Source: Blastopirellula sp. (GTDB taxonomy: Bacteria > Planctomycetota > Planctomycetia > Pirellulales > Pirellulaceae). Taken from it: a stretch of 64,000 nt of DNA. Position 1 is the stretch's first letter. The number at the start of each line of letters is the position of its first letter. Where the stretch lies: NCBI GenBank assembly GCA_002733575.1, contig NVWB01000002.1, forward strand, positions 44,302 to 108,301, read 5' to 3'. Positions 18,486 to 28,095 of the stretch are shown one piece after another. Made by a program: the position numbers and the translations under genes. The notes beneath the pieces are model-generated. The model was not told the origin of the DNA. It made no database searches and saw only the letters and a list, made by a program, of their open reading frames with translations.

Positions 18486-20921
18486 TTACTCTTGAGATTG
18501 CGTTTTTTCTAATCGCAATTGCTCTAAACGACTCAATATTTTTTTCGTCGGAGGTTTGGCTACAGGCTTCGCCTTGGGTGCAGCAGGCTTAGCAGTAGTG
18601 GCCACTTTGGGTGGCAATGGTTTGTCGATGCGGACTTCGCCAGTGCCTAAGGTGTGCGTTACAAGTTCACCGTTTTCAGTCAAAACGGTGCGGGTTAAAA
18701 TCGACTTGTGGCGACCAACTCGGGCCTTTGCGGTTGCTTTAATCGTGAAGATCGCTTCCGTTGAGTCTTTGGTAATTTCCACAGGCTCTGAAGTGGCTCC
18801 AGCAGGCAGGCCTAGTAGAGTCATGGTTGCTTTGCCTTCAAAGTCTTTCTTTTTTGTGATCTTCACCACGAGTTGTGATTCCTGGTCAAGCTCCATGGCC
18901 GTTTTGCCCACGGCCAAATCAAAATAACGATCCGAAACATTCAAAATGCTAAATGGGGTTGAGACTTCCACTGACCCAGACTTATGAGGAGCGGAACCTA
19001 CAATACAGATTTTCCATTCACCGATAGCGGCACCACTATTTGCGGTAACCGGAATCAATGCTTCCGTTTTTCCTTTCGCAATTTTAATTGATCGAGAAGA
19101 ACTGACGCCGGAAGGATTGTAAAGGAAACGAAGAGTGATATCGGCATCAAATCCTTCTTCGCGATGAGCAATCACTTTGAGTTGCATTGAACCATTGCGA
19201 ACCAGTGGAACTTTTGGTTGCACTATTTCTATTTTGAAGGGTACTTTTTCTGTCACTGCGGTGACCATTCGCTTGGAACTATGACCCCACATCTCACGGT
19301 TATTTCCACCACGAATTATCATGGTTCGTTGATCTAAGTTGCCGGCTACATCGTATTTGGAATCAACCGGTTTGCCTACTAACTCAACTAAGGTTCCAGA
19401 GAGCGGAGCATCGGCTTTGGCTCTGAATACCAGTGGCACGGTTGTCTGATTTGCGGCCATCGTCATCGTTTCCATCTCGATACCTTCTGGCAGATTCTTT
19501 GCTATGGTATCAATAGCTCCGCTGAGACTTTCTCGACGTGCCGAAATCAATATTGCCATGTGGTTGTCTTGTGGAATACTGAGCGTCCGAGCCACATAGC
19601 GTTGAATTTCTGGAATTCCCATTGTCAACGCAGCAGCGGTCGGTTTTAGTTCAACGCGATAGATAAATGTCTCACCACCTGATTTGAGATGCTCACGAAT
19701 CCGAATAAAGTATTCACCATCAGCCGCTGCTGTAAATCGATAATAGCTATCGAGTCCACCACTGTCGTCATTGCCACCAACACTGCCACCAGTGCTTGAA
19801 TAAACATTTAAAATTGGATCAGCAGGCGAACGGAGCGGCTTACGTGCATGAATCCGAATATCTAACCGTTGACCCTTTTTCGCGGTGAATTTAAACCAGT
19901 CTTCGTCTCCTTTTTCTTGAAGCACTCCGTTGGCTGCACCAGGGGCAACCATTGCGGTCGCTTCGGTGCGTCCGTTATTAGGCTCTACTTCAACTGCATT
20001 GGGAATAGCGGTCACAAGCAAACGATTCGGCGAAGGAGCGATGCCATGTTCGTCTTCGGCGAAGTATTCAAACTCACCTAGAGTCTCTGGTAATTTGATT
20101 TTTTGTTTCTTCAGGCCGCCTGCGTCTCCTAGCCAAGTGATCTCAATTTCTTCACCCGGTTGTCCACCACCAGGAAGAATGGCTTGTGGTCTGGGGAAAT
20201 TTCCAACATGCAATCGATAGATGCAGTTTCCGTTTCCGCCAAAGCTGCTTTCGCGTACTTGAATGATGTATTTGCCATCTTTGGGTGCAATGATCGAACA
20301 CAAGCAATCTTGATACAACAGCGGAGCGTCATCGCTCTTTGATAATTCAAATCGTTCTTCGTTTAAGATCGCCAAGTAAGGATCAAAGAAGGTACGGCCC
20401 AATCGCAAGCCTTCAAGCTCTGCTGTGATTCGCTCCCCTTTTTTCGCGGTGACCACGTAATAGTCTTGATCTTCCGTTAAAACAACGCCATTCATGGTCG
20501 TGTTCATTTGCATCTCTTGCGGTGCTTCAAAGTCATTATTCGGTTCTACCTCTTTCACCTCAGGTAAGGCACCAACATAAAAAAGCCGCATGTCGCTCAC
20601 GCCTGAAGCGGTGCGAATGCGGATCGCATGTTGACCAAGCTTGCAATCCTTAGCGATTGCCAATGTCATTTTGACTTGGCTGGCACTCACGACTTCCGTC
20701 TTTTTGATCTCGACACCTGGCTCGTAAAACAACAAGTCATTGGCATCGGCCAAACGACTGCCACGTATGAGCACCTCAACTTCAGTACCCCGTTGGAATC
20801 CCCAAGGAGTAATCGAGCTAAAAGTTGGCTGAGCGGCGTTTGCTACAATCGGAACTATTGCCATTAGGCAGAAAGCACCCAAGACGGACAACAGATTGCC
20901 GGAGAAAAGAGAGCGATTCAT
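18486..20921 (-). CDS. Secreted PPC-domain (pre-peptidase C-terminal) protein
   Basis: An 811-residue exported protein built of beta domains. After a signal peptide (ending VANA) comes an IPT/TIG-like domain (TFSSITPWGFQRGTEVEV), then at least two PPC domains with the typical EVEPNNDFEAPQ and EVEPNNGRTEAT openings and DEDWFKF/DQDYYVV strands. Further Ig-like modules follow, then a Pro/Lys/Ala-rich C-terminal tail. I chose the ATG at 20921 because the longer frame adds 50 residues before the signal peptide. It is the second gene of the four-gene cluster. PPC domains usually aid secretion or carbohydrate binding, so a structural or binding role is likely; no catalytic motif is visible. Confidence 0.9.
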   Translation of the reverse strand: MNRSLFSGNLLSVLGAFCLMAIVPIVANAAQPTFSSITPWGFQRGTEVEVLIRGSRLADANDLLFYEPGVEIKKTEVVSASQVKMTLAIAKDCKLGQHAIRIRTASGVSDMRLFYVGALPEVKEVEPNNDFEAPQEMQMNTTMNGVVLTEDQDYYVVTAKKGERITAELEGLRLGRTFFDPYLAILNEERFELSKSDDAPLLYQDCLCSIIAPKDGKYIIQVRESSFGGNGNCIYRLHVGNFPRPQAILPGGGQPGEEIEITWLGDAGGLKKQKIKLPETLGEFEYFAEDEHGIAPSPNRLLVTAIPNAVEVEPNNGRTEATAMVAPGAANGVLQEKGDEDWFKFTAKKGQRLDIRIHARKPLRSPADPILNVYSSTGGSVGGNDDSGGLDSYYRFTAAADGEYFIRIREHLKSGGETFIYRVELKPTAAALTMGIPEIQRYVARTLSIPQDNHMAILISARRESLSGAIDTIAKNLPEGIEMETMTMAANQTTVPLVFRAKADAPLSGTLVELVGKPVDSKYDVAGNLDQRTMIIRGGNNREMWGHSSKRMVTAVTEKVPFKIEIVQPKVPLVRNGSMQLKVIAHREEGFDADITLRFLYNPSGVSSSRSIKIAKGKTEALIPVTANSGAAIGEWKICIVGSAPHKSGSVEVSTPFSILNVSDRYFDLAVGKTAMELDQESQLVVKITKKKDFEGKATMTLLGLPAGATSEPVEITKDSTEAIFTIKATAKARVGRHKSILTRTVLTENGELVTHTLGTGEVRIDKPLPPKVATTAKPAAPKAKPVAKPPTKKILSRLEQLRLEKTQSQE

Positions 20922-21118
20922 GTGAGCGCTTCCAAGTCGAAATGTTTGGGGGGAGGGAAGTTTGAAGGCTAGAAGCAATAGGGTTTTGCTTCTATGTAGG
21001 TTGCCTCTAAAAAAATCAATGGCCAAATTCCGCCTATAAGAGGAATTCGACTTGGGTTTTATTATAATCAAGCGACGCGATATTGCGAATCTTTATCGCG
21101 CCGCTTGTATTTAATCTT

Positions 21119-22426
21119 TTAAGCAATCAATGGCTGAATGACTTTGCCGCCATTCACGATTTCGATCGGACGATCGCCTGGTGCCATCAATTCTTTATCA
21201 GCAACAATACCCATCAAGTGATACATGGTCGTTGCCAAGTCTTCAGGACGAACAGCATCGTCTTCTGGTTCACTCGCGGTAGCGTTCGAGGTTCCGTGGA
21301 TCATTCCGCCTTTAATACCACCACCGGCGAGAGCCACACTAAACACTTTCGGCCAGTGATCACGACCTGCGGTTTTGTTGATTTTTGGAGTACGTCCAAA
21401 TTCGGAAGATACCATGACCAAGGTTTCATCCAGCAATCCGGTTCGAGCGAGATCGGTAATCAATGCGGCGTACGCTTGATCAAACGATGGCATCGTTCGT
21501 TTCATGCTGCTCGTAATTTGGTTGTGCATGTCCCAGCCACCATAAGTTAGTGTGACTAGGCGAACGCCAGATTGTACCAATCGACGGGCCATTAGCATGC
21601 GTTGACCAGCTTGATTGCGGCCATATTCGTCACGAACTTTGGCAGGCTCAGCTTCAATGTCAAAAGCTTCACGGGCATCCTTAGAACTGATTACGCTGTA
21701 CGCTCGTTCATAGAAGGTATCCATCGCGGTAACCGCGTCCGATTCATTCTTCTTAGCGAAGTACTCGTTGACTGCATCCAGTGCAGAACGACGACGCGAG
21801 AACCGAGCACTATCAACCCCACTTGGCAAGCTCAAATCACGAACCTTGAAGTTGGAACTGGCAGGATCAGAACCTAAATCAAATGGGGCAAACGAAGAAC
21901 TCAAGTAACCAGTTCCGGCATGCTCATTCGGTTGATTTGGAATACAAACATAAGGAGGCAAGTTTTTACGAGGACCATATTCATGGCTAATCACTGAACC
22001 GAAGCTAGGATACTTCAAAGCTGGAGAAGGCTTGTAGCCTGTGAACATGTTGTGCGTGCCACGTTCATGGGCCGCTTCGCCGTGAGTCATTGATCGAATC
22101 ACAGCAATCTTGTCAGCAATTTTAGCGGTCTTAGGAAGTGACTCACAAAAGATTTCGCCTGTGTTCGTTTTGACGGTCTTCATCTCGCCACGATATTCGA
22201 TAGGCGAATAAGGTTTGGGATCCCAAGATTCTTGATGAGCACAACCACCTGGGAGATAGATATGGATCACACTCTTAGCTTTAGCAGGAATGTTTTCGTA
22301 CTGTTTAAGATCAGCCTGAGCATCTTTGATTTTCATCAAATCAGTGAGCGAGAGACCTAAACCGCCAACGGCTCCGACAGTTAAAAAATTACGCCGACTC
22401 AGCGGACTTCCGTTACACTTCTTCAT
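21119..22426 (-). CDS. DUF1501 family protein, Tat-exported
   Basis: A 435-residue DUF1501 protein that opens the four-gene cluster. The N-terminus has a clear twin-arginine signal (SRRNFLTVGAVGGLGLS). Family landmarks are SVIHIYLPGGCAHQESWDPKP, TLTYGGWDMHNQ, SSEFGRTPKIN and GRDHWPKVFSVALAGGGIKGG. GGAG lies about seven bases before the ATG. The downstream order (PPC, Ig-DUF1549/1553, cytochrome-WD40) matches a recurrent planctomycete arrangement, so these four proteins probably form one exported functional unit. DUF1501 has a sulfatase-like fold; its activity is not established. Confidence 0.93.
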   Translation of the reverse strand: MKKCNGSPLSRRNFLTVGAVGGLGLSLTDLMKIKDAQADLKQYENIPAKAKSVIHIYLPGGCAHQESWDPKPYSPIEYRGEMKTVKTNTGEIFCESLPKTAKIADKIAVIRSMTHGEAAHERGTHNMFTGYKPSPALKYPSFGSVISHEYGPRKNLPPYVCIPNQPNEHAGTGYLSSSFAPFDLGSDPASSNFKVRDLSLPSGVDSARFSRRRSALDAVNEYFAKKNESDAVTAMDTFYERAYSVISSKDAREAFDIEAEPAKVRDEYGRNQAGQRMLMARRLVQSGVRLVTLTYGGWDMHNQITSSMKRTMPSFDQAYAALITDLARTGLLDETLVMVSSEFGRTPKINKTAGRDHWPKVFSVALAGGGIKGGMIHGTSNATASEPEDDAVRPEDLATTMYHLMGIVADKELMAPGDRPIEIVNGGKVIQPLIA

Positions 22427-23124
22427 CGTTTCTCCAGTGGTGGGTTGGGTTGCACTTGGGTGGTTGGGGTGCAGTGTTTTTGAAGGTGGATACTTTATAA
22501 GTAAGGAACTTGCAGTCGATCTCGGAAGTGATTCGGAATCATCATCGAACCAGATATTATTATAATGACAATCAATACCACAGTTCAGATTGTCTCTACT
22601 ATGTGTATAGATGGCAACCTAAAAAGGTGAATTGACAGAAAAAGGTGGGACAAAATAAATGTAAAGGCGGGAATAAATGCGCTATCTTATAACTTAATCG
22701 CTATATCACTGCATTAACGCATCAATAGGTATGAATGTTGATCTTAACCATATTGATCGGCATTGTCAAAGCATTTCCCTCACAAAGGAACAATAATGCA
22801 GGATGAACGGGTGCATTCGCAACTTATTTATATCAAACGACTTAGACAAATAACTACTTGTATATTGAACTTTTTTTTACTAATAATCCGTTTTTACGGC
22901 GTTGCTAGCAAGAAAATTATGACAAGAAAGTCCTTTTTATGGCGTATGTAAATGTTCGACCTGAAATGGTTTTTTGCAGCAATTGAGTCCTGATTGACCC
23001 AGAAAATAAGGCTCTATGTGAACCTTGAGTTAATTGTTCCGTAATAATGCTAGCGATAATTACTCCGCTCTAAGTTGCTACTGTAACGCAGCAAAACCAA
23101 TCACGACCCTAGTTCGTCTTCACT
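22427..23124. other. Long AT-rich intergenic region
   Basis: About 700 bases between the divergent DUF1501 gene and a small plus-strand gene. The open frames are short and uncharacteristic. Several poly-A and poly-T tracts occur. No hairpin terminator, tRNA or repeat was found. It should hold divergent promoters; I cannot exclude a small RNA. Confidence 0.45.
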
Positions 23125-23418
23125 ATGAACGAAGCAACTGCATCGTCCCATTATTACGAAAGCAATCGTCCGATGTCCAATTCCATTTCTACCCTAGGTG
23201 CCATTGCTGCCATCTTTTTCTTGTCAGTGCTAGTTTACGGTGGTTCGTACTTGGCCACTGTGGAAAAGAAATATGATGAAGAGGCAGAAAACCTTTTAGC
23301 GGCCACTTACAGCGTAGATGATCAATGGAGCCCCGTAATTTTTGCGCCTGCAAATAAGATTGACCGGGCGATTCGGACGGATTACTGGGCAAATCCTTTG
23401 GTTCCCCGTGGTTGTTAA
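23125..23418 (+). CDS. Small one-span membrane protein, paralog 1
   Basis: A 97-residue protein of unknown function with one hydrophobic segment (about residues 24-45, LGAIAAIFFLSVLVYGGSYLA). The exposed C-terminal part ends in a motif shared with the next gene: QWS-x2-x-FAPA-x3-D-x2-IR-x2-YW (here QWSPVIFAPANKIDRAI). This conservation between two otherwise different proteins is the main reason to accept both as real. An alternative start at Met17 would place the membrane span closer to the N-terminus. There is no clear Shine-Dalgarno. Confidence 0.65.
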   Translation: MNEATASSHYYESNRPMSNSISTLGAIAAIFFLSVLVYGGSYLATVEKKYDEEAENLLAATYSVDDQWSPVIFAPANKIDRAIRTDYWANPLVPRGC

Positions 23419-23479
23419 AACGAATCAGGCAATCAGAAGATCGTTGGATTGAAACTTTTCATCGATTGTGTGTACTACC

Positions 23480-23722
23480 ATGAACGCAAAATTAGCTACG
23501 ATACTTCTACTATTGGCACTCGTCCTGTCACCGCCACTTGCGTACGCTGGCGGCTATTATGCCAACGTCAGACGAACGACATTATTTGCCTGTGGTCCGA
23601 CGACTTGTGGATCAAGCATAGCTTTTGTCGAGTACCGTTATGGAGGCCAATGGAGCGTATCGGTTTTTGCACCAGCACACGAAGTTGATAAAGTGATTCG
23701 TCCCTGGTATTGGAAAGAATAA
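23480..23722 (+). CDS. Small secreted protein, paralog 2
   Basis: An 80-residue protein with a cleavable-looking signal peptide (MNAKLATILLLLALVLSPPLAYA). The mature part of about 57 residues has two Cys (CGPTTC, possibly a disulfide) and the same C-terminal motif as its upstream neighbour (QWSVSVFAPAHEVDKVI followed by RPWYW). It starts 61 bases after the neighbour, so co-transcription is likely. The function is unknown; the pair may be cell-envelope components. Confidence 0.65.
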   Translation: MNAKLATILLLLALVLSPPLAYAGGYYANVRRTTLFACGPTTCGSSIAFVEYRYGGQWSVSVFAPAHEVDKVIRPWYWKE

Positions 23723-23750
23723 TCGCCCCGCTGCATCTGCTTTGTTTCGA

Positions 23751-25178
23751 TTATGCTCGAATCGAATCAACTTGGTTCCGTTTGCGTTTCTCAGGGCCAA
23801 GCTTATGAGAAGCGCCCATCGATTGCAGCATCGTATTGTAAACGTCGATTCCTTCGGCGTTGACATCCATGATCTGGCCGGTTTTAAAGCGGCCATTGGC
23901 GCCAGTGATTGCGTGGAACACTCCTGATAGTTCGCGTTTCACATCCGCATGTCGACCATCGCCTGATTCGGTAGAAATGGTAATCAACGAGTTTTCCAAA
24001 ATGCTCTTGCCATTGGCTTCCATCGAATCGGGTTCATCCAATCGCTTCAGGAAGTAGGCCAGCTCTTGCATCTTCATATGAACATGGGCTCGCAATTGTG
24101 TGTTCTTCTTTTTCACACTGAACTGATGCCACCACTCGTGACTGCACCCTGCCGAGCCTGATTTGTTATGCTGGGCGGCGTCATCGAAATCGAACACGGT
24201 TTTTCCGTTGTACTTATAATTTCCGGTTAAACGAATGCGTTCGCCTGCTGCCAAGAATGTGAGCGCACCAAAGCGTACTCGATCTAATTGAATCGCCAGG
24301 GCATACAGGTCGGCCATTAATCGCCATTCAGAAGTCAACTCTTCTAGCGTGATATCGATTCCTTCTCCGCCTGGATCGGCCAATCCGCCATGCGCAATTT
24401 GTGAACGAGAAGGCAAGTTTGGTGCATTCGGGTCTTTCTCTTGCATAGAATAGGCCCGTTGTTCGAACTCGCGGATTCGATCCAGATGATCGGCGATTCT
24501 CGTTTTTGATAACGACCCCAGTGGCGAGTTTTTACCGGCATAGAATTTGTATTGATCAACGACCGAATCTAACACGCTACGGCGCAGTCGTTTTTCTCGA
24601 TCACTTTTGCCCTCGCCTGAAACATTAATCGTACCGAAAACACGCTCAAACAACTCGCGTGGTTTTTCCTGCATTCGGGCAGCTACGGTGCCATCAAAGT
24701 TGTAACTATGCACATACCGACCAACGCGGCTTCGTCGGAAAAATGTTCCGCCAATCAAAGTCGGCACCATCCCAGCAGGCATGCCGTTAGGGTAATGCGT
24801 TTTACGAATCACCTGATCCAGCGAAGGTCCGCCTGCCTTGGCTTCGCCATCAGGCGGTTCAGCGGTGAACGACCCAGTCGCTCCGTCAAAGTGGGCGTTG
24901 ATGCCAGATTTGTCGCAGCGAACTTGATCGACATTTCGCATGATTAGTAGTTTATCGCCCAGCGGTTTCAGCGGCTCAAGCACGCCGTCAAACCCTTCGG
25001 TTTGCAGAGGGGCCGGAATCCCTAGTCCAAAGAAAACATTGAATGCCCGAACTGGTGCCTGCTTTTGTTCAGCAGCAGTGGCGTTGGTCGCGATCATTTC
25101 TTCCAACAACGGCAACCCAATGGTGACGCCACCCAATCCTTTAAGCATCGTACGTCGGCTGATATGTGGCTTTTTCAT
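23751..25178 (-). CDS. DUF1552 family protein, Tat-exported
   Basis: A 475-residue DUF1552 protein, a family found almost always beside DUF1587/1592/1588/1585 proteins in Planctomycetes. The N-terminus carries a twin-arginine signal (SRRTMLKGLGGVTIGLP). The body matches the family with VFFGLGIPAPLQ, IRKTHYPNGMPAG, CSHEWWHQFS and ITISTESGDGRHADVKRELSGVFHAITG. It starts inside the last codons of the upstream gene (4-base ATGA overlap), so translation is coupled. Function unknown; probably periplasmic and linked to its cytochrome partner. Confidence 0.93.
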   Translation of the reverse strand: MKKPHISRRTMLKGLGGVTIGLPLLEEMIATNATAAEQKQAPVRAFNVFFGLGIPAPLQTEGFDGVLEPLKPLGDKLLIMRNVDQVRCDKSGINAHFDGATGSFTAEPPDGEAKAGGPSLDQVIRKTHYPNGMPAGMVPTLIGGTFFRRSRVGRYVHSYNFDGTVAARMQEKPRELFERVFGTINVSGEGKSDREKRLRRSVLDSVVDQYKFYAGKNSPLGSLSKTRIADHLDRIREFEQRAYSMQEKDPNAPNLPSRSQIAHGGLADPGGEGIDITLEELTSEWRLMADLYALAIQLDRVRFGALTFLAAGERIRLTGNYKYNGKTVFDFDDAAQHNKSGSAGCSHEWWHQFSVKKKNTQLRAHVHMKMQELAYFLKRLDEPDSMEANGKSILENSLITISTESGDGRHADVKRELSGVFHAITGANGRFKTGQIMDVNAEGIDVYNTMLQSMGASHKLGPEKRKRNQVDSIRA

Positions 25179-27820
25179 TCCGTTTTCTCCGTGCGTGTTT
25201 TTTGGATTAGATCGCTCAGGACAATCGCAGTCATTAGATTAGCATAAGTGCCACCCTGTTTGATTGCCGATTGATGTATTCTTTTAACAATCGGAGCATC
25301 TGCCGCTACCAGCGGACGCCCTAAGGCAAACTGTGTCAGTTTTCGAGTAATGCACTCGCCCACTCGATCACTATCGGCCAATAAGTTCATTAACTCCGCA
25401 GTGTTTTGATACGAGACCGGTTTTTCGGCACCTGGGAACTGTATTTTACCATCTTGGCGTAAATCATTTCCATGAGCGTCTTTTTCAAAGTAAGAGCCGA
25501 GTCCATCAAAACGTTCGAGCCCAAATGCCAATGGCTCGAAGCGAGAATGGCAGCCTCCACAGGCTTTATCGGCAATCCGTTTTTCGGCAGTCATCCGATG
25601 CGAAAGCCCCGGCTTGGTCGGCACCGGTGTGGTATCGAGCCCCGGAGGTGGATCACCGACTTCACTGAACAACAAATCATTCAGTACAAATAATCCTCGT
25701 GTAACCATCGAGGCATCGTCTCCGCCCATCGTCAAAACAGATCCCTGAGTCAGCAGTCCGCCGCGACTAGGTATCGACGATAGATCGTAACGCACAAGCT
25801 CGGCGTCTGATTTTCCAGATGGAGTTTGAACTGCAAAATTGTAATGCTTGGCAAGCCGTGGCGTGCTGAACGTGATTTGTGCATTCATTAAATCGCTCAG
25901 TGGACGGTTTTGTTTCCACACAATTTCTTTGAAGAACGCCAACGTCTCTTCACGCATATCGGCAGCCAGTTGTTGGTTCCAATCCGGGAAGTGTTCTTTG
26001 CTAGGGCTCATATTCTCAAGACGAGAAAGATGGAGCCATTGGCTGATGAACTGCGTTGATCGATCAACGGCCCGAGGGTCTTTGAGCATTCGCTCGACTT
26101 GCTTTTTCACTTCTGCCAGATCATACAGATCACCTGAATCAGCGGCCTGCATTAACGCTTGATCTGGCGGGGCACCCCAGACGGTGTAACTAATTCGCGA
26201 AGCCAATTCATACGGAGATACCGGCCAAGCGGTGCCATCGCCCTGCTGGTTTTCGATACGATAAATAAATCGCGGCGACTGCAACATGGCTTCAATAGTA
26301 AAGCGAACTGCATCTTTAAAGCCACCACCTGATGTGGCAACCGAAGTCGAAATTCCACGGTAAGTGGCCACTTCGTGACCTTCAAGCGGGCCACGTAAAA
26401 TTAACTTGCCCATTTTTTCGATCAAGTCAATCATGTTCTTATCAGCCAGTGATTGGCTTTTGGTAAAACGAGTCACGAATTTTTTGACATCCATCCTGTC
26501 GGTAATAATTTCCGCCAGTTTGGCGTACGACTCGATATGCTTCAAATCGACATTCAAGTTGTAGGCCGTATTGCTGAATCCATCGGCTCGCAAGTCAGGC
26601 GGCAAGATCTGGGTTGCTTCGGCACTAATATCAACGCCGACTGCGCTTTTCACGGTAGCAATGTATTCCGGCAACGTCAGCCGGCGGACCCAATTATTGG
26701 CCGATGGACCTGCATTGGAGTAGATGACCGGATCGATCACATCGATGGTCCAAGTCGCCCCATCGGTAATCCATTTTTTCAAGACTTGCTTTTCTTCGTC
26801 TGAAAGCGATGGCTTATCTTGCGGCATTTCGTCAGATACCACGGCTTCCCACAGTAAACTTTTCGAGAGATCGCCGGCAGTAATTGCCGGTCCATTTTCG
26901 CCACCCTTGAATGCGGCCAACTTGCGAGACAGATCGAGTTCACCTTCTTTGATGCTAGAATCATGGCACTCTAAACAGTGGCGAGATAACAGCGGGGCAA
27001 CCTGGGTTTCAAAATGAACTTGTTTTGGTGATGGCCGATTTTTTGCCAATGCCGTGGAAGCCTTGGAGCCAGCTTGAAAATTTCGTGCAACTTCATTCGG
27101 GCTCAAGTCTCGATTATAAAGGGCCACTAAATGATATGCCCCAAGCCATTGGCGATCCATCGAATGCTCGTTGGCCAAGGCCAAGCGATACGATCCGTTC
27201 CAGTTGCCGGTGTTGCCTGTGATGATTTTTTCGGCTCGCGGTTTGCCATTCAAATAAAGTCGCGTGCGTCCGGTTCGGTCGCGTGTGTAGACCACATGCG
27301 TCAGTTGTGTCTTCAAACTTTTACTAGGCGTGCTGACCGAAGGAATTCCGTTGGTACTGGTTTTGGTACTGCGCAAACGCACATCAAACTTATCGCCATC
27401 TTGGCCGAGTGTGAAATTGCGTTCACTCCCATTTTTTGAAAGCGTGATGATTCTGGCAGGGCCATCTTGATCAGACTTGGCCGGACGAAGCCAAGCCTCG
27501 ATGGTGATCTCGCCCGTTTGCTTCACGGCAGTGGTAACTTTGTTGGCCCCATTTTCCGAACGTATGATGACCTTGCCACGTACCTCAATCGAACCAGCAG
27601 TACGACGAACGGCCTTGAGGGTCTCAATCTTGAGATCAACCGGGCGGCCAACCCCAGAGCGATCTTTTACGATGGGTCCACTCTCAGAACTAAAATCGTA
27701 AAGTACCAACAGACCATTTTGAACACGCCCCGCTGAGCTGGATTGAGCACAGGCTGACCCAGCATCAAGCAATAGGCCAGTGATCAATAAAAGAACCGCA
27801 ATCGAGGTAAGGCATTTCAT
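25175..27820 (-). CDS. LamG - PSCyt1 - DUF1587/1592/1588/1585 protein
   Basis: An 881-residue exported protein. A signal peptide (to about residue 26, AGSACA) is followed by a concanavalin/LamG-like domain (about 30-245), a PSCyt1 domain with CLECH (about residue 280), then DUF1587, DUF1592, DUF1588 (ending near the CGGCH motif) and DUF1585. Two heme-binding CxxCH motifs mean it is likely a periplasmic multiheme-type protein. I prefer the ATG at 27820, which begins the signal peptide, to a TTG at 27856. It is co-transcribed with the DUF1552 gene through a 4-base overlap. The domain set is a planctomycete signature; the substrate is unknown, and the LamG domain suggests glycan binding. Confidence 0.92.
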   Translation of the reverse strand: MKCLTSIAVLLLITGLLLDAGSACAQSSSAGRVQNGLLVLYDFSSESGPIVKDRSGVGRPVDLKIETLKAVRRTAGSIEVRGKVIIRSENGANKVTTAVKQTGEITIEAWLRPAKSDQDGPARIITLSKNGSERNFTLGQDGDKFDVRLRSTKTSTNGIPSVSTPSKSLKTQLTHVVYTRDRTGRTRLYLNGKPRAEKIITGNTGNWNGSYRLALANEHSMDRQWLGAYHLVALYNRDLSPNEVARNFQAGSKASTALAKNRPSPKQVHFETQVAPLLSRHCLECHDSSIKEGELDLSRKLAAFKGGENGPAITAGDLSKSLLWEAVVSDEMPQDKPSLSDEEKQVLKKWITDGATWTIDVIDPVIYSNAGPSANNWVRRLTLPEYIATVKSAVGVDISAEATQILPPDLRADGFSNTAYNLNVDLKHIESYAKLAEIITDRMDVKKFVTRFTKSQSLADKNMIDLIEKMGKLILRGPLEGHEVATYRGISTSVATSGGGFKDAVRFTIEAMLQSPRFIYRIENQQGDGTAWPVSPYELASRISYTVWGAPPDQALMQAADSGDLYDLAEVKKQVERMLKDPRAVDRSTQFISQWLHLSRLENMSPSKEHFPDWNQQLAADMREETLAFFKEIVWKQNRPLSDLMNAQITFSTPRLAKHYNFAVQTPSGKSDAELVRYDLSSIPSRGGLLTQGSVLTMGGDDASMVTRGLFVLNDLLFSEVGDPPPGLDTTPVPTKPGLSHRMTAEKRIADKACGGCHSRFEPLAFGLERFDGLGSYFEKDAHGNDLRQDGKIQFPGAEKPVSYQNTAELMNLLADSDRVGECITRKLTQFALGRPLVAADAPIVKRIHQSAIKQGGTYANLMTAIVLSDLIQKTRTEKTE

Positions 27821-28095
27821 GGAGGGGTGATTTTCCGCAGGCGTAAATAACGTCAATAGAAAAATGGAAGGAATGTCTTAATTGTACTCCTGCAAGAGAA
27901 CAGATGCAACATATATCTCCATCAGGTAACAACTTAGCTTGGTCACCTCAAGTCGAAATCAACACTTTGCGGCCTGAAATTGAACATGCTATGATGGATG
28001 TTCTCAATCGAGGCAAAAAACTGTTCCGAATTCACGAATTGGGTTGACTTCCATCGAATGAAAATCGGGAGCATTCCTATCAATAGATAAAGCTC
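27821..28095. promoter_or_regulatory. Divergent intergenic region
   Basis: About 275 AT-rich bases between the minus-strand LamG-PSCyt1 gene and the plus-strand DUF1501 gene. By position it carries promoters for both. No individual box was convincing. Confidence 0.4.

Noticed and set aside
22763..22951. 62-codon plus-strand frame in the large intergenic region
   Set aside because: AT-rich, no Shine-Dalgarno, erratic composition; more likely noncoding.
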